From Copromyces sp. CBS 386.78 (taxonomy: Eukaryota > Ascomycota > Sordariomycetes > Sordariales > Sordariaceae), in contig MU839081.1 of the NCBI GenBank assembly GCA_030685235.1, forward strand, positions 434,001 through 498,000: a DNA stretch of 64,000 bases, read 5' to 3'. Position numbers and translations under genes: made by a program. Below are positions 52,371 to 63,944 of the stretch, piece after piece (the stretch's first letter is position 1; each line of letters opens with the position of its first letter). The notes under the pieces are model-generated. The model was not told where the DNA came from and searched no databases. It was given only the letters and a program-made list of their open reading frames with translations.

Positions 52371-53689
52371 CCGTAGTTAAAAGTATACTTAGTGCCTATT
52401 ATACCGATAATTTAAAAGAAGGCAAGGCCCTTATTATTAGTTTTATATATATTATTATATATTTAAATAGTAGAGTTCTAGCGTTAAAATTCCTTATATT
52501 AAGGATCGTTCTAAAATAGGGTAGTCGGTTTACTTTCGTTATTAGTATTACTATTAATTTAATTAACTTTAAAGTAGACCTCCTTTTCTATAAGTAGCTT
52601 TATTGTAAGTTAGAAGGGGTTGTAACCTATATTAACTTCCCTCTTAAAATAGTACCGAAGATTCTCTAATTATTTAATTGTAAAATAAAATTTTAGAAAT
52701 TAGTTACGTAATTGCTCTACGATCTTACAATTCTTAGTATTGGGTCAATTTAAATATTAAGTAACGAAGGTCTTATATTCTATTTAGAAGATCCTTTAGA
52801 ATTATACGTTATTATTAAAGGAATGGCTATAATATTTATAGCCCTATTTAACTTCGAAGGTCTATTTTTTGTCGTTAGTTATTAATACCCTAGTAATCCC
52901 CTTCTAAGGGTATTCTATTCTAGCGATTAATATTATACGATTATATACTTTACTTTAACGGATTTTACTACGAATATATTCGAAGTCGGCTCTAGTAGGT
53001 CTAAATTTGCGATTTATAGTATTATTAATTCTCGCTTTAACGAATTAATAATTTTATTTTTGACCTTAGCTCTTTATTGCCGTAACTATTTTATTGAGGG
53101 AGTTATATTAAATTGTAAATACCTTATAGAATAGAGGAGGGCTTTCGTTAGGATTGTTATCCTATTTGTAATTACTATATTATTTGTAATTGTTGTATTG
53201 TTCGTAATTATTATTGATATCTATAGGCTAGGTAGAGGTAGGTTTAATTGGGTAAACTAGGGTATTATTAGCGAGGAACGCGGGGTCGATAAGATCGTTA
53301 GGGATTGCAGTCGCGCTACGGTCGTACATAGCCGTCGGTTGGGTCACTATATCGGCCATTTGCATTATAATTAGTTAGAGAAATATATAAAAAAGATAAT
53401 AGATTATTTCTTACCGTTGACAAATGCCAGCGCTTTATTTATTTAGGGCTATTTTGTAATATACAATATAATAAATTAATTTTATAAATAAGGGGTAATA
53501 ATATAAGAGGTTTAGTAGAGGAAGCGATGCGATCGCAATTGCTAACTTTGGATCGCTAAGTCTAGTCTAGATTGCTGGCAATACGAAATCTGGTACGTGC
53601 GGGGGTTTGAATATGTAATGGGATGTAATCTGGGGGTTTGGCGGTCGTGGTACGAGCGGGACTGGTGCTGGCGGGGGAGGGGACGACAG

Positions 53690-53766
53690 GGTTAGGGATA
53701 TGTATGGGAGAAAAAAGTGGGTTACGGTGCAAATAGAGTTTCATGTCCGTGCAAATAGAGTTTCTT
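53690..53766 (-). repeat. right terminal inverted repeat of the MULE
   Basis: Complement of the left repeat, ending in GAGTTTCTT at 53766. Confidence 0.88.
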
Positions 53767-54299
53767 ATATAATTAACCCTCGGAGGTATCCGATTTATTA
53801 GAAAGAGAAGGCTATAACCTATAAAATAATATTAATAATATAAATATCGAACTATTACTATTAAACCTCTTAAATAGAAACTACGAACAAAATTAAAATA
53901 CTTCCTAAGAAGAGAGTAATCAAATTTAAGAGAGAATTAATCTATACCCTACTATAAAAAAAATATCTATTAAATATATTATAGGGTTTTATCCGTTACT
54001 TCTATTAACCCCGCCGGCTATATTCTATATTAGTTATTTAATAGACCGAATAATAAATTAATATATCCGCTAATAAAAACTCTAAGAAGCCGCCTTTTAT
54101 ATTAGTAAATTAATATAGCCAATAGTAAAAATAATAAGGAAAATTATTACTAAAACGGAAGTAGAATAGTTAATTATTAAGCCTAATCATTTTAAGAGCA
54201 TTCACAAATAAGATTTGCCCTTAGAACCTAAATATTATAGGGATTTTAATAATTACCAATTCGGTAAAATATTCAAATAGGCAAAAGAAACCCATCTAT

Positions 54300-55315
54300 A
54301 AAATTATAAGGATATAAAGACGTAGATCGAAATTAGCGGAGACCTACCGCGGATATAAGGCAAGCAAATCCTCGATTATATATAGGTATACGTATATAAA
54401 TTCAATAAAAACGGTACCCTTAACAAATATAAAGTATAATTAATCGTAAAAGGAAATTAATAGAATAAAAATAGAGTAAATACGTATATATTTACCCTAG
54501 TAAGGAAATTATTCAAATCTATTATCATTTTCGCTATAAAATTCGACTTCGAATTAATCTAATATAATATAGTTAATACCTTTATTAACGTAATTTTCGA
54601 TAAAGAGATTTATATACGTATACTATTAGGGTATTAAACTCCTAATAAGGTTTTTAAATTAATTAAAGTATTATATAGGCTTAAATAAATATTTCTATTG
54701 TAGTAACGAAAATTCAGTAGAACGTTTAAAGAAATAGAATTCAAAACGATCCCTAAAGATCCGTATATTATAAAAAAGAATAATATACTTATACTATATT
54801 ATATTAATAATATCGTCTTTACATTTAATAAAAATAAAATAAAGGAGGTTAATAAATACGTAGTAGATTTATAATTAAAATATTACCTTATTAGAAGAAA
54901 TAAGCTTTAATAGTTTTTAGGCATTGAAATTATCCGAAATCAAAATTAAAGAAAGATCTAGTTATTATAAGAAGCCTATATTGAAAAGATCTCTAAATTA
55001 TTAAAATCTAGTTTTTAACCTACCCTAGTACCTATAGGGCATATAGAATTAATCCCTTATAAAGGTACTACTAATTACGTAAAGATCCGTACCTACCAAA
55101 TTAACGTAGGCTCCTTACTATATATAATAATTAATATTAAACTAAATATTATATTTCTAGCAAGTAAATTAGTACGATATAACTACAACCCTAGTCCTAC
55201 CTACTTAGCTATAAGCGAGAAGGTATTATAGTATTTTCGAACTACTAAAATATAAACACTATACTTTAGTAGTAGCAACCGATTAGAAATAGCTTTAAAT
55301 ACTTTATTTATAAAT
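54300..55315 (+). pseudogene. copia reverse transcriptase / RNase H remnant
   Basis: With RIP stops ignored the plus strand reads YKLYKV-LIVKGNQ, FTLVRKLFKSIIIFA, FDFELI-YNIVNTFINVIF, LIKVLYRLK-ISLLW, the catalytic ILYYINNIVF near 54800 (originally YVDDI), QFLGIEIIRNQ near 54910 and YQINVGSLLYIIINIKLNIIF near 55100. These are the successive copia RT motifs. The frame is cut at 55320 by the gypsy insertion and resumes after 63181. Confidence 0.85.
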
Positions 55316-55320
55316 AATAC

Positions 55321-55570
55321 TATCACAGGGTTAGACCTATAATATGCTGTGCTGCACTAACTACATATATACTATGCCGACCAGAGCCTAGAGCTCTGGC
55401 CACGCACATATCATCGTTACGTACAACTTTATATACCCGTAATCTAATCTATAGGGCTCTCGCCTATATATAACCAAACCTCCACGCATACTTCCTTCTC
55501 TCCTCCTTTCTCCTCATATAACAACGCATATCTCATCATACCCCCTACAATACTATTTCGCCCTATAATA
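55321..55570 (+). repeat. 5' LTR of gypsy element (250 bp)
   Basis: Begins TATCACAGGGTTAGACC and ends CCTATAATA. It is more GC-rich than the interior and aligns over its whole length with 62927-63176; differences are mostly transitions. Confidence 0.92.
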
Positions 55571-58500
55571 ATTTATTATATTTAATTATTATATTGCGTA
55601 CGCTTATTTAATAAGAGGAAGATTATTCGTATTTTAATTGTAGTAATTAATAATTAAAATTCGACCCTATGTCTTCCCGACTTAAATTATAAACCTAACC
55701 GTTAAATTAAGTAAAATACTAAGACGAATATTATTAAGATCGTTCGTACTCTCTTTCTTTCCCTTATACTTATTAAAGTATATTTAATCTAACGATTAAT
55801 ATCCAATTTTATCGCTCCTTGAGCCTAATTTGTAACCGGCAACTTTATTGCTATTATAATTATTAGTACTATTGTAATAGCTATTAGTTTAAAATACTAA
55901 AACGATTTAATAATTTTCGTTCAAACGTTCGAAGGCTTTTATTATTAAACGATTAAAGTTTCAATCCTTATTTCTTAAGCGTATAATTTCGCTAACCTCT
56001 CCGTTTTCCAAACCTTTTTCTCCGCTTTCTATTGCCTACTCTGTAATAACGTAGTTGCAATTAGAACCGACGTTCGTAATTTCGAAGAAGATTTTATTGT
56101 AGTTAGAGAGGAAGTCGTTTATTTATATATTCGTATTAAAAATTTCAATTACGTAATCGTATGTAAGGAAAATAATATTGCGACTATTTGTACTTAATAT
56201 TTATTCGCCGTTTAAGCTAATATAAAGGATTATTAAGATTAAATTAAATTGTTCTATAAGTAAATCGCTACTTTTAAAAAGGAATTTAATAATTTCCGTA
56301 CGGCATCCGCGGCCGCTTTCCAATCTTAAAAGGACTATTATTAAAAAATCCTTTTTAACCTTCGTACTTGGTTCCTAAAGAATAGCCTAACTCCCCCGCT
56401 ATCCCCTAGTTTAATTCCCTTACCTCCTAACGTATTTAGTAATCCCGGCAACGATAACGATATAATAAGTATTAGTAAGAATAATAATAATTATAAGTCG
56501 GTATTATATATTATAATTACCTCTGTTTTTAATAATAAAAAATTATCAATCGAATATACCGCTAAATATTACGTTTAGTGTATATATATAAAATTTATTT
56601 AAATAAATAAATCTAAAATTTTTATTAACGAACGCCCTAAATTTTCCCTTATTGCCCGTTCTATTAAAGGCGTCCTGTTCGAAGTTATCGAAACCGAATT
56701 AAATAAGGTTATCTTCGGCGAGCCTTATAAGTAGGCTATAACCTTCGAATTAATTAACAAATTAAATAAAAAGTATAATAATATTAATATCGTCGTAGAA
56801 TCCCGCCGTACCTTTAAAGACTTTAAAATATTTAAAGGTATAAAATAGACCAATTTTAAAAAAAAGTTTATTATATTTATTGATAAATATAAATTCGATA
56901 ATAATATAAAAATCTATTACTTCTATTAAAAAATTAATAATTATATTCGCTTCGCCTTTTCCTACTAATATCCCTAGCCTGCTAACGATAAATTTAATGA
57001 ATAATTTAAAGCCGTTCGCGACTTCGCTAAGGTACTAAAAAATAAGGATTAGCGTAAAAAATAGACTAACTTATTCTATAAAATTAATACGACTAATACC
57101 TCCACTCCTACCAGTCGTTCTAATATCTTTATAATTAAAGTAACTGTTAATTAAAATAACGATGTAATAAACTTTAATACTATAATTAAAATAAATACCT
57201 AAATATTTTATATAATTGAAATTAATATTTTTAAATACCGTATAAAAATAAGTATTTATACCCGCTATAGAAGGCCTAATTATTACTCTATTAATTATTG
57301 CGCCCGTATTAATTTTAAAAAAGAGGTTAAGTTCTATAATAACTATAATAATAAGAATCGTAATAATAGTAATATAAATAATAATAGCGGCAACTGTAAT
57401 AATAATAGCAGTAATAATAATGGCGGTATTAATAATATTAGTAATAGTAATCGTAATAATAATAGCAGTAGTAATAATAATATTAATAATAATAGCCAAT
57501 AGCCTACTTAGGGTTAGTATAATTATAGTTAATAGCGCCCCAATTATAACGGCGGTTATTATATTAACGCTATAAACCCCGGTATAAGCGTTCCGGCCCC
57601 TAGTACCCCGGTTCCTAATTACTATAACCCCGTTCCTATTTATTAACCCGGCTTTATTAGCCTAATTATAAATAACGAAATTAATTCTATTTCGAATTAA
57701 AAAAATATATAACCTCCCAACTAAATTATATTTAAAAATACAAATCTAATAAATATAGAAAAAATAATAGGACCGTCCCTATATAATTAAATATTATTAA
57801 AATAAGTAAATCTTTAATAAATAACCGTTATAAATACTTAAATTTATTAAATCTTTCTATCTATTTATCCTATAGACTGTATAAATTATATTATACTACT
57901 TTTATTAATAGCGGATATACCGCCCTTAATTTTATTAATTATTATTTTATTTACCGTTACTATTTCCCCTTTTTTCCGTTCGCCGTTCCTAAGCTATTAT
58001 ACTTCGTTAATAGCTAGGTTAAAGGCAATATTACCTACTTCTCTAAATTTATAATATAAGTAGGAATTTACTATAAAATTATTAATTTATTAATTTACAA
58101 TTTAGCCGAAAATAACTCTATTATTTTAAATCACCTATAATTCGTCTATTATACTCTAAATATTAATTAGTTTAATAACTCTCTTTAGTTTAATTCCGCT
58201 TATAAATAATACAATTATCTCTTACCCGGGAATTTAAACTATACTGTTCCGTTTTCGAACTGTTACTTTACAATTCCGTAACTATTAATTCAATACTTAT
58301 ACTAAAGTCCGACGGTAGAAGATATAAATAATAAAGGCAAACCTAATTAGTATAACGAAGTAGTAACTATTAGGCGGCTATCTATTTCCGCTATAGTTAA
58401 GCGTACTATTTGTTAACGATTTTACTGTTTTAAATACAAAGTCGCTAACTAGCTAGGTACTACCCCGTTTAAGAAAGTAAAAGGCGGTAGTATAATTATA

Positions 58501-58900
58501 CTATTAATTCTACCCCCGGCGCCTCCTTTAATATTTCGCCTAACGCCCTACCGTTAGGCCGGCGGCGTAAGGACCTCTACAATAGACCACTAAATCCCGG
58601 TTAGGCTTTACAATATTCTAATTAATCCTATTAACCCTAACGATATTAAAGAGTTTCCTACTATAATATTTAATTAACTAATAAAAATTTATAAATTTTA
58701 AATTATTTATACGTCCCGAATTAATTTAGACGAAAATATCCGTAAATTAACTAAAGAAAACGAAAAATTAAAAAAGGAAGGGTATATTTTAAACTCCTAG
58801 AATACAAATAATAATCTTATACCTAATATAGTCGTAGAAATATTACTAGGTAAAGGCTAGCGGCTCAAATACTTTTTCGGCACTAAATATTATTATTAAA
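55571..58900 (+). pseudogene. gypsy gag / protease region remnant
   Basis: TA-rich with frequent stops. Position between 5' LTR and RT implies gag and protease, but no zinc knuckle or protease motif can be read reliably. AAT/ATT runs near 57340-57500 are low-complexity products of mutation. Confidence 0.55.
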
Positions 58901-58999
58901 TTAACGCCCTAATAAAGAAGGGAAACGAAGCCGCTTTAAAGGCCGTAAAAATTTCTAATTTTATTAAAATTAATAGTACCGACGACGATTTTCCCTATT

Positions 59000-61900
59000 A
59001 CGAGGAAAAATTAATAAGTATTTTACAGCAAACGGTATCGCTATTAATAAAATTATATTTGAGGACGCGGTTAAATTTTATAAGAAAATTAATAAACCTC
59101 TTAAGACAATCGTAAAAATTTAAACCAAATTCCTACAATAATATTAATATTATATATAAACCTTCTTATAAAAGGGAGCGGATATCCTTCTTCCTTATAG
59201 GGTATATAACTTTAAGATCGAATTCTACTTAGGAATAACCCCTCCCACTTCCTACGGACGTACGTTCAATCCCGACGAACTTAATATTATTAAAAAATAA
59301 ATCGATAATATACTTTAAAAGAAATTTATTAGGCTTTTATAATTAGAAGCCTTAATACTTCTACTCTTTATTAAAAAACTAGAAAGTAGAGTTTATATTT
59401 ATATAAATTACTGTAATATTAATAACGTTACCTTTAAATCCCGTTACTTCTTCCTATTTATTAAAGAAACTTTAAACGTAATTTACTATACTAAAATCTT
59501 TACGAAATTCAATGTAATTACTATTTTTAACTGTATCCGTATTAAATAAAGATACGAATAATTTACCGCTTTTATAACCCGGTTTAACTTATTTAAACCT
59601 TTAATTTAACTTTTTAATTTATAAAGCGCCCTAAATATATTTTAAAATTATATTAACAATATCCTATACAATATTCTTAACGTTTACGCAACCGCTTACT
59701 TCGATAATATCCTTATTTATTCTAATAATATTAAAGATTACGAATAGTACGTTAACAACGTCTTTAATAAACTAATAAGAACGGGCCTCAATATTAATAT
59801 TAATAAATACGAATTTTATACAATAAAGATAAAATACTTAAGTTTAATTATTACGTTTAGGGGTATCGAAATAAATTTTAAAAAAGTTAAAATTATTACG
59901 GATTAGTAAGTAGTAAAGTTAAAGAAGTCCCTATAGTCCTTCTTAGGCTTTACGAACTTCTATTAACAATTTATAAAAGATTTCTTAATAATAGTTATTT
60001 TATTTTACAAACTTACGAAAAAGGACGCCGGATAATCCTAGAATAACTATTACCAAACCGCTTTCGAAACTTTTAAATAGGCGTTTATTAGCGGACCCGT
60101 ACTTAAAATCTACAATTAGATTAAAAAGACTGTAGTCGAAATAAACGCTTCTAACTAGGTTGTAGGTAATACCCTTTCTTAATATAGAGACGATAATATT
60201 CTCTACCCTATTGCTTACTTTTCGGCTAAATATAATTCCTAAAAATATAATTACGATATATATAATAAAAAATTATTCGCAATTATTAAAATATTAAAAG
60301 AATAAAGGCCGGAATTTAAAAAGATTTAATAACTATTTAATATCTTAACGGATTATAAGAATTTTTAAATATTTACAGCTAATAAATAGTTTATTTAGTA
60401 ATATATATACTAGTTTCAATTCGTATCCTAATTTAATTTCTTAATTAAATATACGCTGGGTTCGAAAAACCTTCGCCTAAATACTTTAAATCGCAAGCCT
60501 AATAACCGCCTAAATAACAAAGAAAACGATTATTTAATTGCCCGTAAGAAGGCCTTACTAAATTTGTTTTAATTCGAAGAAAATTATTTCGAATTTAATA
60601 ATCCGGCGGTAAGGTTCTCCTTTTACCTATTAAACTTAAATAATTTAGATACCTAATTAATTAATAATTTTATCTGTACGAATTATAAAACTTCCGTTTT
60701 CTTATAACAATTAATTTCCTCCTTTACTAATAAAGCCCGTTAATAGCCTACTACTATTAAAAAGGTTTTCTATAAAGCCTTTTTAGAATATTATATTATT
60801 AACGGCATTATAAAATAGTACGACCGAATTATTATTAATCCCTATAATAAAAATCTCTAACTCTAATTTATTAATCGCTAGTACAATTCCCCGAACGCTA
60901 ATTATCTAGGCTATAACGCTACATACAAACTCTTACAACGCAATTTCTACTAAAAGGGGATATATAATAATATTCGCCTTTTCTATAAGGGTTATTTACT
61001 TTATATAAAGACTAAATCTTTAAAGAGAGGTTCGGTTAATTATTTTAAAGAGAATGTCTTTTCGCACCGTTATAAATGTCTTCCAGCACCGTAATTAAAA
61101 AAGGCTTTTAGAGGTAACTCAGCCAAATTAAGGCCGTAGCATATAAAAAGTATATCGGAATTTTTATTTATTTTTCTTGTATAATATAATGTGTTGGGCG
61201 TATTTAGGCGCCCTCTATAGCCCTTAGTATACAATAAAAGAAGAAAAAACTATTTATTTACTTTAAAATTAGAATATTTGAATTGAGTCTTTCCTTTAGA
61301 TAAATATATTTATAGCAACTAGACTATAAAATAGAGTAGAAAATTACAAAAATTCTAATATTATTTTTATACTAATAACTTCTAGTTTGGTAAAGGTATA
61401 CTTAGTGGTATTTTTGATAACGGTGCCGGAAGACATTTATGACGGTGCGAAAAGACATTCTCATTTTAAATTAATTATAATTATTTTTGCGCTGTAAATT
61501 AATATTTTAATTAATTATATTACGCCGCTATTGTTAAATACCTATTTAGGCTAAATTTTTAAATACGTTGCTATTGTTGTTAATTAATTTATTAAAATGT
61601 AGTACTATATCCCGATAATAATTTTAAAAGCGGAAAAATTAGCGGACCGGTTTATCAATTATATTTATTCGATATATAGTCTTTTAAATAATATATTTTC
61701 TAATAAAGGTACTTAATTCGTTTTACAATTTTAATCTACCTTCTATAAATAATTATCCGTAATTCGCAAATTTATTTCCACTTTCCACCCTTAAATAAAT
61801 GCTTAGACTAAATGTATTAACGTAGAAATAAAATAATTTTTAAAGATTTATATTAATTAAGTATAAACGGATTAGGTAAAGTAGTTACTATTCGCGGAAT

Positions 61901-62600
61901 TCGCTAACAACAATACTATTTTATTATTAATAAGGATTTTACCATTCTTTACTAACTATAGCTATCACCCGCGTATAGGTACAAAACCTCGTACCCCGCC
62001 GCTACTAAACCTCTTTCCAATTTAATTTAAAGAGTACTATAAAGTTAACGAATTAGTAGATCGCTTCCAATAGATTTAAAACTTCGCTATCCAATAGTCG
62101 TAGTATATATAAGAATAATACGAGGACAACGCTAATAAAAAGCGGGTCGACTCTATTAAATATTGTATTAATAATATAGTTTTACTTAATATTACAAACT
62201 TCGCGAATAATCGCCCGTATACGAAATTTTACCCCCGCTAGGAAAGCCTTTTCAAAATCGTCCGCGCTAAATTATATATAATATACTTCGCCCTCCCGTC
62301 TAATATAAAATACTTACTAATCTTCTACATCTCTATAGTATAACCGTAGTCCGGTTAAAGCCTTCTAAACTAGCCTACTATAATAAATATCTAAGCTAAC
62401 GAAGGACGGATTATAATACGCACCGACGACTAAGAAGAATATAAGGAATAAGCATTCGAACGTTTTATAAATTGCTAGTAAATAAATAATAATAAGTATT
62501 AAAAGTATAAAGTTAAATAGAAGACCGGTAATCCTACTTAGGAACCTATTAATAATATTATTGATTATAAATATTATTTTTAATAATTCTACTACGAATA
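59000..62600 (+). pseudogene. gypsy pol remnant: RT, RNase H, integrase, chromodomain
   Basis: Reading through RIP stops, the plus strand shows: LLRNNPSHFLRTYVQSRRT-type RT entry near 59220; the region of YLDDILIYSNN near 59690-59730; FLGFTNFY near 59940; the RNase H block ILYPITYFSAKYNS followed by YDIYNKELFAIIKIL near 60195-60290; the integrase H2C2 part HDNPNAGYLGYNATYKLLQRNFY near 60890-60950; the core DKGTQFVLQF and FHPQTNAQTK-like blocks near 61700-61810; and a chromodomain-like YKVK...GNPTQEPINNI near 62505-62560. A chromodomain defines the chromovirus clade. The MITE interrupts integrase at 61050. Confidence 0.85.
61050..61462. mobile_element. 413-bp MITE nested in the gypsy integrase
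   Basis: Inverted ends GAGAATGTCTTTTCGCACCG and its complement, continuing with a second GTCTTCC(A/G)GCACCG unit, flanked by the 8-bp duplication ATTTTAAA (61042-61049 and 61463-61470). The interior is non-coding. Same duplication length and same double-motif end design as the MULE at 50177. Confidence 0.85.
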
Positions 62601-62926
62601 CCTAGATAAACCAATTCCCCTAGAAGTCTAAAGGGTTTTTAAACGGCTCGCTACCGATACCCTAATACCAATAATAACGCTAATACTGGTAACCCCCGAA
62701 CTACTATAGCGCCGCTTCAACCGTTTAGTACGGTAAGAGACGGCCGCTACTATAAAAGATAGAATATAAAAAGATATAGAGGAGGGTTTATACTTCGCGT
62801 TTAGAAGGGTATTTCGGAAATTAATAAATATTTACGAAGATAAAAAATTACGGGAGGGATCTTAAATCTATTATTTTACGTATATATAAATTTTCAACTC
62901 TTCGAACTTCTTTTAAAGGGGGATAA

Positions 62927-63176
62927 TATTATAAGGTTAGACCTATAATATACTATACTACGCTAACTACACATATACTATGCCGACCAAAGTCTAAAGC
63001 TCTGGCTACATATATATTATTATCACGTACAGCCTTACGTACCCGCGGTCTGGTCTATAGGGCTCTCGCCCATATATAGCTAGACCTCTACGCACACTTC
63101 CTTCTCTCCTCCTTTCTCCTCATACAACAACGCATATCTCATCATACCCCCTACGGTGCCATCTCGCCCCATAATA
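62927..63176 (+). repeat. 3' LTR of gypsy element (250 bp)
   Basis: Begins TATTATAAGGTTAGACC and ends CCCATAATA, followed by AATAC. Confidence 0.92.
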
Positions 63177-63181
63177 AATAC

Positions 63182-63766
63182 TATCAATCGAAAGAGTTTA
63201 TAAGGCTTTATAATTAAATTATATAGTAGTTTAATTTATTAGGGAATAATTAAATAAATTACGATTATAACTTTAATAATAGAGGTAGAATTATATATAA
63301 TTGAGAAAGTAATTAAAGAAATCTTATTTATAATACGGTTAATATTTATTCTAGGGATAAAGCTACTAGAAGATCCTATTCCTACTTTATAATATAATAA
63401 TAAATAAACCATTAAAGCTCTTACAAAGGAAACCCCTACCTTTAATACTAAAATAAAATATATAAATATCTATAAATACTAATTGAGGGAGGAAATCCTT
63501 ATTAAAAAAATTCTTAAAATTGAATATCTAGATACAAAACTAATGCTAATAGATAGATTGACGAAAGTACTAGATATTTTAAAATATAGGAGCTTTAAAA
63601 ATTTATTAGATATAGCCGAAGTACTACTACGGAAGAAGGATAATCCGGTAAAGGAGGTTGATTTAGAAGATCTGGATGAGAAACTAAGATTGATAGAATA
63701 AAATATTTATAAATAGCTTCACTTTTAATTTTAAAAAGGCGAAAGAGGTTTATAAGTAAGGGGGTA
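63182..63766 (+). pseudogene. copia RNase H C-terminal remnant
   Basis: Continuation of the copia polyprotein after the gypsy insertion. An open stretch of 72 codons (63483-63701) reads REEILIKKILKIEYLDTKL followed by MLIDRLTKVLD, which matches the copia RNase H end (REEI...IEYVPTKxMLADxLTKxL). It is less mutated than the rest of the element. The G-rich polypurine tract follows near 63757-63764. Confidence 0.85.
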
Positions 63767-63939
63767 TATTAAATTATAGGGTGTAGATCACACCTAGATG
63801 TAGAGGGTCCCAGTCACTTGACTAAAGGTCTTGGCATTTCTGGGATACCCGAGCATCCCCCAGACCTTCTGGAGCGGATCTGTTGGAGAGCCAGTTTCTA
63901 GACAGTTCAATCAACCAGTTCACACCAGTAAATCTGACA
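63767..63939 (+). repeat. 3' LTR of copia element (173 bp)
   Basis: Begins TATTAAATTATAGGGTG, which is TGTCAGATTACAGGGTG with RIP-type changes, and ends AAATCTGACA, followed by GGAAT at 63940-63944. Confidence 0.93.
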
Positions 63940-63944
63940 GGAAT

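Larger units (their letters stand above)
50177..53766 (-). mobile_element. Mutator-like DNA transposon (MULE), RIP-mutated
   Basis: A 3,590-bp element inside the copia element, flanked by the 8-bp duplication ATATAATT (50169-50176 and 53767-53774). Terminal inverted repeats of about 78 bp start GAGAAACTCTATTTGCACGG; the right end reads ...GAGTTTCTT, where the last T is a RIP change of C. Each repeat contains the motif AAACTCTATTTGCAC twice, 23 bp apart. The outer ~250 bp at each end are GC-balanced, the interior TA-rich. The transposase lies on minus (separate entry). Confidence 0.85.
55321..63176 (+). mobile_element. gypsy chromovirus LTR retrotransposon, RIP-mutated, nested in copia
   Basis: 250-bp LTRs (55321-55570 and 62927-63176) flanked by AATAC (55316-55320 and 63177-63181). 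The LTR ends read TA...TA, which is TG...CA after RIP. Total 7,856 bp; 7,435 bp without the MITE and its duplication. Plus-strand domain order is RT, RNase H, integrase, chromodomain, the Ty3/gypsy order. A purine-rich AAAGGGGGA lies just before the 3' LTR. Confidence 0.92.
46992..63939 (+). mobile_element. copia-type LTR retrotransposon, RIP-mutated, carrying nested insertions
   Basis: Bounded by 173-bp LTRs that begin TG(TCAGATT) and end (AATCTGA)CA in the least mutated ends, and by the duplication GGAAT. The total is 16,948 bp; removing the Mutator-like element and the gypsy element with one copy each of their duplications leaves 5,489 bp, a normal copia length. Order of domains on plus: gag and integrase remnants, then reverse transcriptase and RNase H, which is the copia (Pseudoviridae) order. 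A G-rich tract (AAGTAAGGGGG) just before the 3' LTR is the polypurine tract. All coding sequence is full of RIP stops. Confidence 0.92.

Noticed and set aside
50160..53780. A 9- or 10-bp target duplication for the MULE (TATATAATTG/TATATAATTA)
   Set aside because: Treating the leading GAG as part of the element, with the right-end C changed to T by RIP, gives an exact 8-bp ATATAATT and matches the MITE termini better.
57071..57499. 142-codon minus-strand frame rich in Ile, Asn and Thr
   Set aside because: Low-complexity (AAT)n product of RIP inside the gypsy gag region; no domain and on the wrong strand.
46987..63944. Possible CRISPR-like or satellite array in the TA-rich block
   Set aside because: The direct repeats are LTR pairs at element ends with target duplications; there are no regularly spaced units, and the organism is a eukaryote.
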